Source: Gemmatimonadota bacterium
GTDB taxonomy: Bacteria > Latescibacterota > UBA2968 > UBA8231
Direction: 5' to 3'
Length of the DNA stretch: 6,953 bases
NCBI GenBank assembly: GCA_026706165.1
Contig: JAPOZF010000706.1
Coordinates: forward strand, 1 to 6,953
Positions 5,688-6,953 of the stretch are shown in pieces. Numbering within the stretch: position 1 is the first letter of the stretch; each line of letters begins with the position of its first letter. The position numbers were made by a program, and so were the translations under genes. The notes under the pieces were generated by a model. The model saw only the letters and a list, made by a program, of their open reading frames with translations, did not search any database and was not told the origin of the DNA.

Positions 5688-6953
5688 GTGAGCGAACTGA
5701 CCGAAATCGCCGCAACCCCGGGAAAGGGAACCGGATCCCCCGGCACCGGGGCCCCGGCCGCGGCAACGGACCGGCTCCGCAGTCTCGACGAGGTCCTCGA
5801 GGAGACCAGCGAGCTCGAGCTCCAGATGCTGCTGATCGAGGTCGCCTCCATCAACGAGCAGGCGGACTTCGACCTGATCGCGCGCGCCTACGGCTGGGCA
5901 AGCGACAAGCACGCCGGCCAGACCCGCATGTCGGGGCGGCCGTTCATGCAGCACTGCGTCGAGGTCGCCCGCATCCTCGCGCAGCTCCGTCTCGACTCGA
6001 CCACGGTAACCGCCGGACTGCTGCACGACGTGCTCGAGGACACCTCGGTGACCCTGGAGGAGGTCGCCGCCGAGTTCAGCCCCAAGATCGCCGCCCTGAC
6101 CGACGGCGTGACCAAGATCGAGCGCTTCCAGTACCAGAGCCGCGAAGCCCGCCAGGCCGAATCCTACCGCAAGATGCTGCTGTCGATGGTCGAGGACCTG
6201 CGGGTGATCCTCATCAAGTTCGCCGACCGGCTGCACAACATGCGCACCCTCGACCACGTCGAGCCCGAGCAGCAGAAACGGATTTCCCGCGAAACCGTCG
6301 ACGTGTACGCCCCGCTGGCCTACCGGCTCGGCCTCGCCCGCATCAGCCGGGAGCTCGAGGACCTCAGCCTCAAGTACCTCGACGCGGATCAGTACGACGA
6401 AATCCGCCGCCAGGTGGCGATGAAGAGGGAGCAGCGCGAGGTCTACATCGAGGAGTTCAAGGCCCCGATCCAGGCCGACCTCGCCAAGACCGGGATCGAC
6501 GCGGAGATCACCGGCCGGCCGAAGCACTTCTACAGCATCTACAACAAGATGAGGACCCAGGGAACGACCTTCGAGGAGATCTACGACCTCAGCGCCGTGC
6601 GCATCCTCGTCGAGTCGGTGCGCGACTGCTACACCACCCTCGGCCTCGTGCACAGCCTGTACGTGCCGATCTCCGACCGCTTCAAGGACTACATCGCCAC
6701 CCCCAAGACCAACATGTACCAGTCGCTGCACACCTCGGTGGTCGGCCCCGACGGGCGCCCGGTCGAGGTCCAGATCCGCACCCGGGAGATGCACCAGACG
6801 GCCGAGATCGGAATCGCCGCGCACTGGCGCTACAAGTCGGGCGAGCTGCCGGAGGTCGAAAGCGACCAGCGCATCGGCTGGCTGCGCCAGGTGCTCGACT
6901 GGCAGCGCGAGGCGGCCGACCCGATGGAGTTCCTCGAGAACCTCAAGGTCGAG
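5688..6953 (+). CDS. rel: Bifunctional (p)ppGpp synthetase/hydrolase, Rel/SpoT family (3' end outside window)
   Basis: The first 422 codons of a long RSH protein, whose usual length is about 700-750 residues. The rest (TGS, helical, zinc-finger/RIS and ACT domains) should lie beyond the window. GTG 5688 is chosen for its Shine-Dalgarno. Residues 1-45 are a Gly/Pro/Ala/Thr-rich lead and linker. The HD hydrolase domain (about 60-210) keeps its metal and catalytic set: H89 in PFMQHC, H113-D114 and E117-D118 in LLHDVLEDT, D180 and N184 in FADRLHNM. The synthetase domain (about 265-385) has GRPKH (R277, K279; the R-x-K signature of bifunctional enzymes rather than the ExDD of synthetase-only RelA), catalytic D300 in IYDLSAVR, RFKDYIATPK, YQSLHT, and E360 in VEVQIRT followed by AAHWRYK. 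It should make (p)ppGpp from ATP and GTP/GDP under starvation and degrade it otherwise, in the cytosol, near ribosomes. Whether rel is the only RSH gene of the genome cannot be seen. Confidence 0.96.
   Translation, partial: MSELTEIAATPGKGTGSPGTGAPAAATDRLRSLDEVLEETSELELQMLLIEVASINEQADFDLIARAYGWASDKHAGQTRMSGRPFMQHCVEVARILAQLRLDSTTVTAGLLHDVLEDTSVTLEEVAAEFSPKIAALTDGVTKIERFQYQSREARQAESYRKMLLSMVEDLRVILIKFADRLHNMRTLDHVEPEQQKRISRETVDVYAPLAYRLGLARISRELEDLSLKYLDADQYDEIRRQVAMKREQREVYIEEFKAPIQADLAKTGIDAEITGRPKHFYSIYNKMRTQGTTFEEIYDLSAVRILVESVRDCYTTLGLVHSLYVPISDRFKDYIATPKTNMYQSLHTSVVGPDGRPVEVQIRTREMHQTAEIGIAAHWRYKSGELPEVESDQRIGWLRQVLDWQREAADPMEFLENLKVE

Noticed and set aside
5670..6824. Minus-strand open frame of 384 codons opposite rel
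   Set aside because: It is antisense to the HD and synthetase motifs of rel, has the same biased Val/Leu/Asp/His composition, and shows no domain of its own.

Overview
The window is high in GC and fully bacterial. It holds four protein genes; the two outermost run off the ends. Three genes lie on the minus strand (right to left: a NusG domain II protein, a Gx-transporter-like membrane protein, and a very large FtsX-type permease). One lies on the plus strand (a Rel/SpoT-type (p)ppGpp synthetase/hydrolase). I saw no RNA genes, insertion sequences, CRISPR arrays or attachment sites.

Region by region: 1-4083 is the first 1361 codons of the giant permease. It has a signal peptide, a degenerate M28-peptidase-like ectodomain carrying an inserted duplicated module, a beta-rich region, three membrane helices, and then the start of a MacB/FtsX permease unit. 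4084-4271 is a 188-base spacer with a GC hairpin just after the Gx gene stop and weak promoter-like boxes. 4272-4775 is the Gx-transporter-like gene. 4776-4951 is a 176-base non-coding gap with an 8-bp perfect stem. 4952-5353 is the NusG domain II gene. 5354-5687 is the divergent control region, with a C/T-rich tract (a G-quadruplex motif on the minus strand) and a TATATT box and ribosome binding site before rel. 5688-6953 is the first 422 codons of rel.

How the genes may work together: small NusG domain II and Gx membrane proteins are commonly found side by side in anaerobes and diderm bacteria, so this pair probably forms one transcription unit. The permease follows after its own spacer and may be transcribed separately. 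Its ABC ATPase partner is not in the window and would be expected beyond position 1, downstream of the permease. The rel gene is divergent and probably unrelated in function.

Organism: the signal peptide and large ectodomain permease suggest a diderm. The Rel sequence (HCVEVARIL, KFADRLHNMRTL) and the giant M28-like/FtsX fusion recall uncultivated high-GC lineages of the FCB group (Gemmatimonadota, Eisenbacteria or Krumholzibacteria-like) or Acidobacteriota. This is an impression from memory of such sequences and is not a firm assignment.

The most unusual item is the permease. Its peptidase-like domain has lost nearly all the metal-binding and catalytic residues of family M28, and it contains what looks like a tandem duplicated helix-plus-beta-hairpin module.
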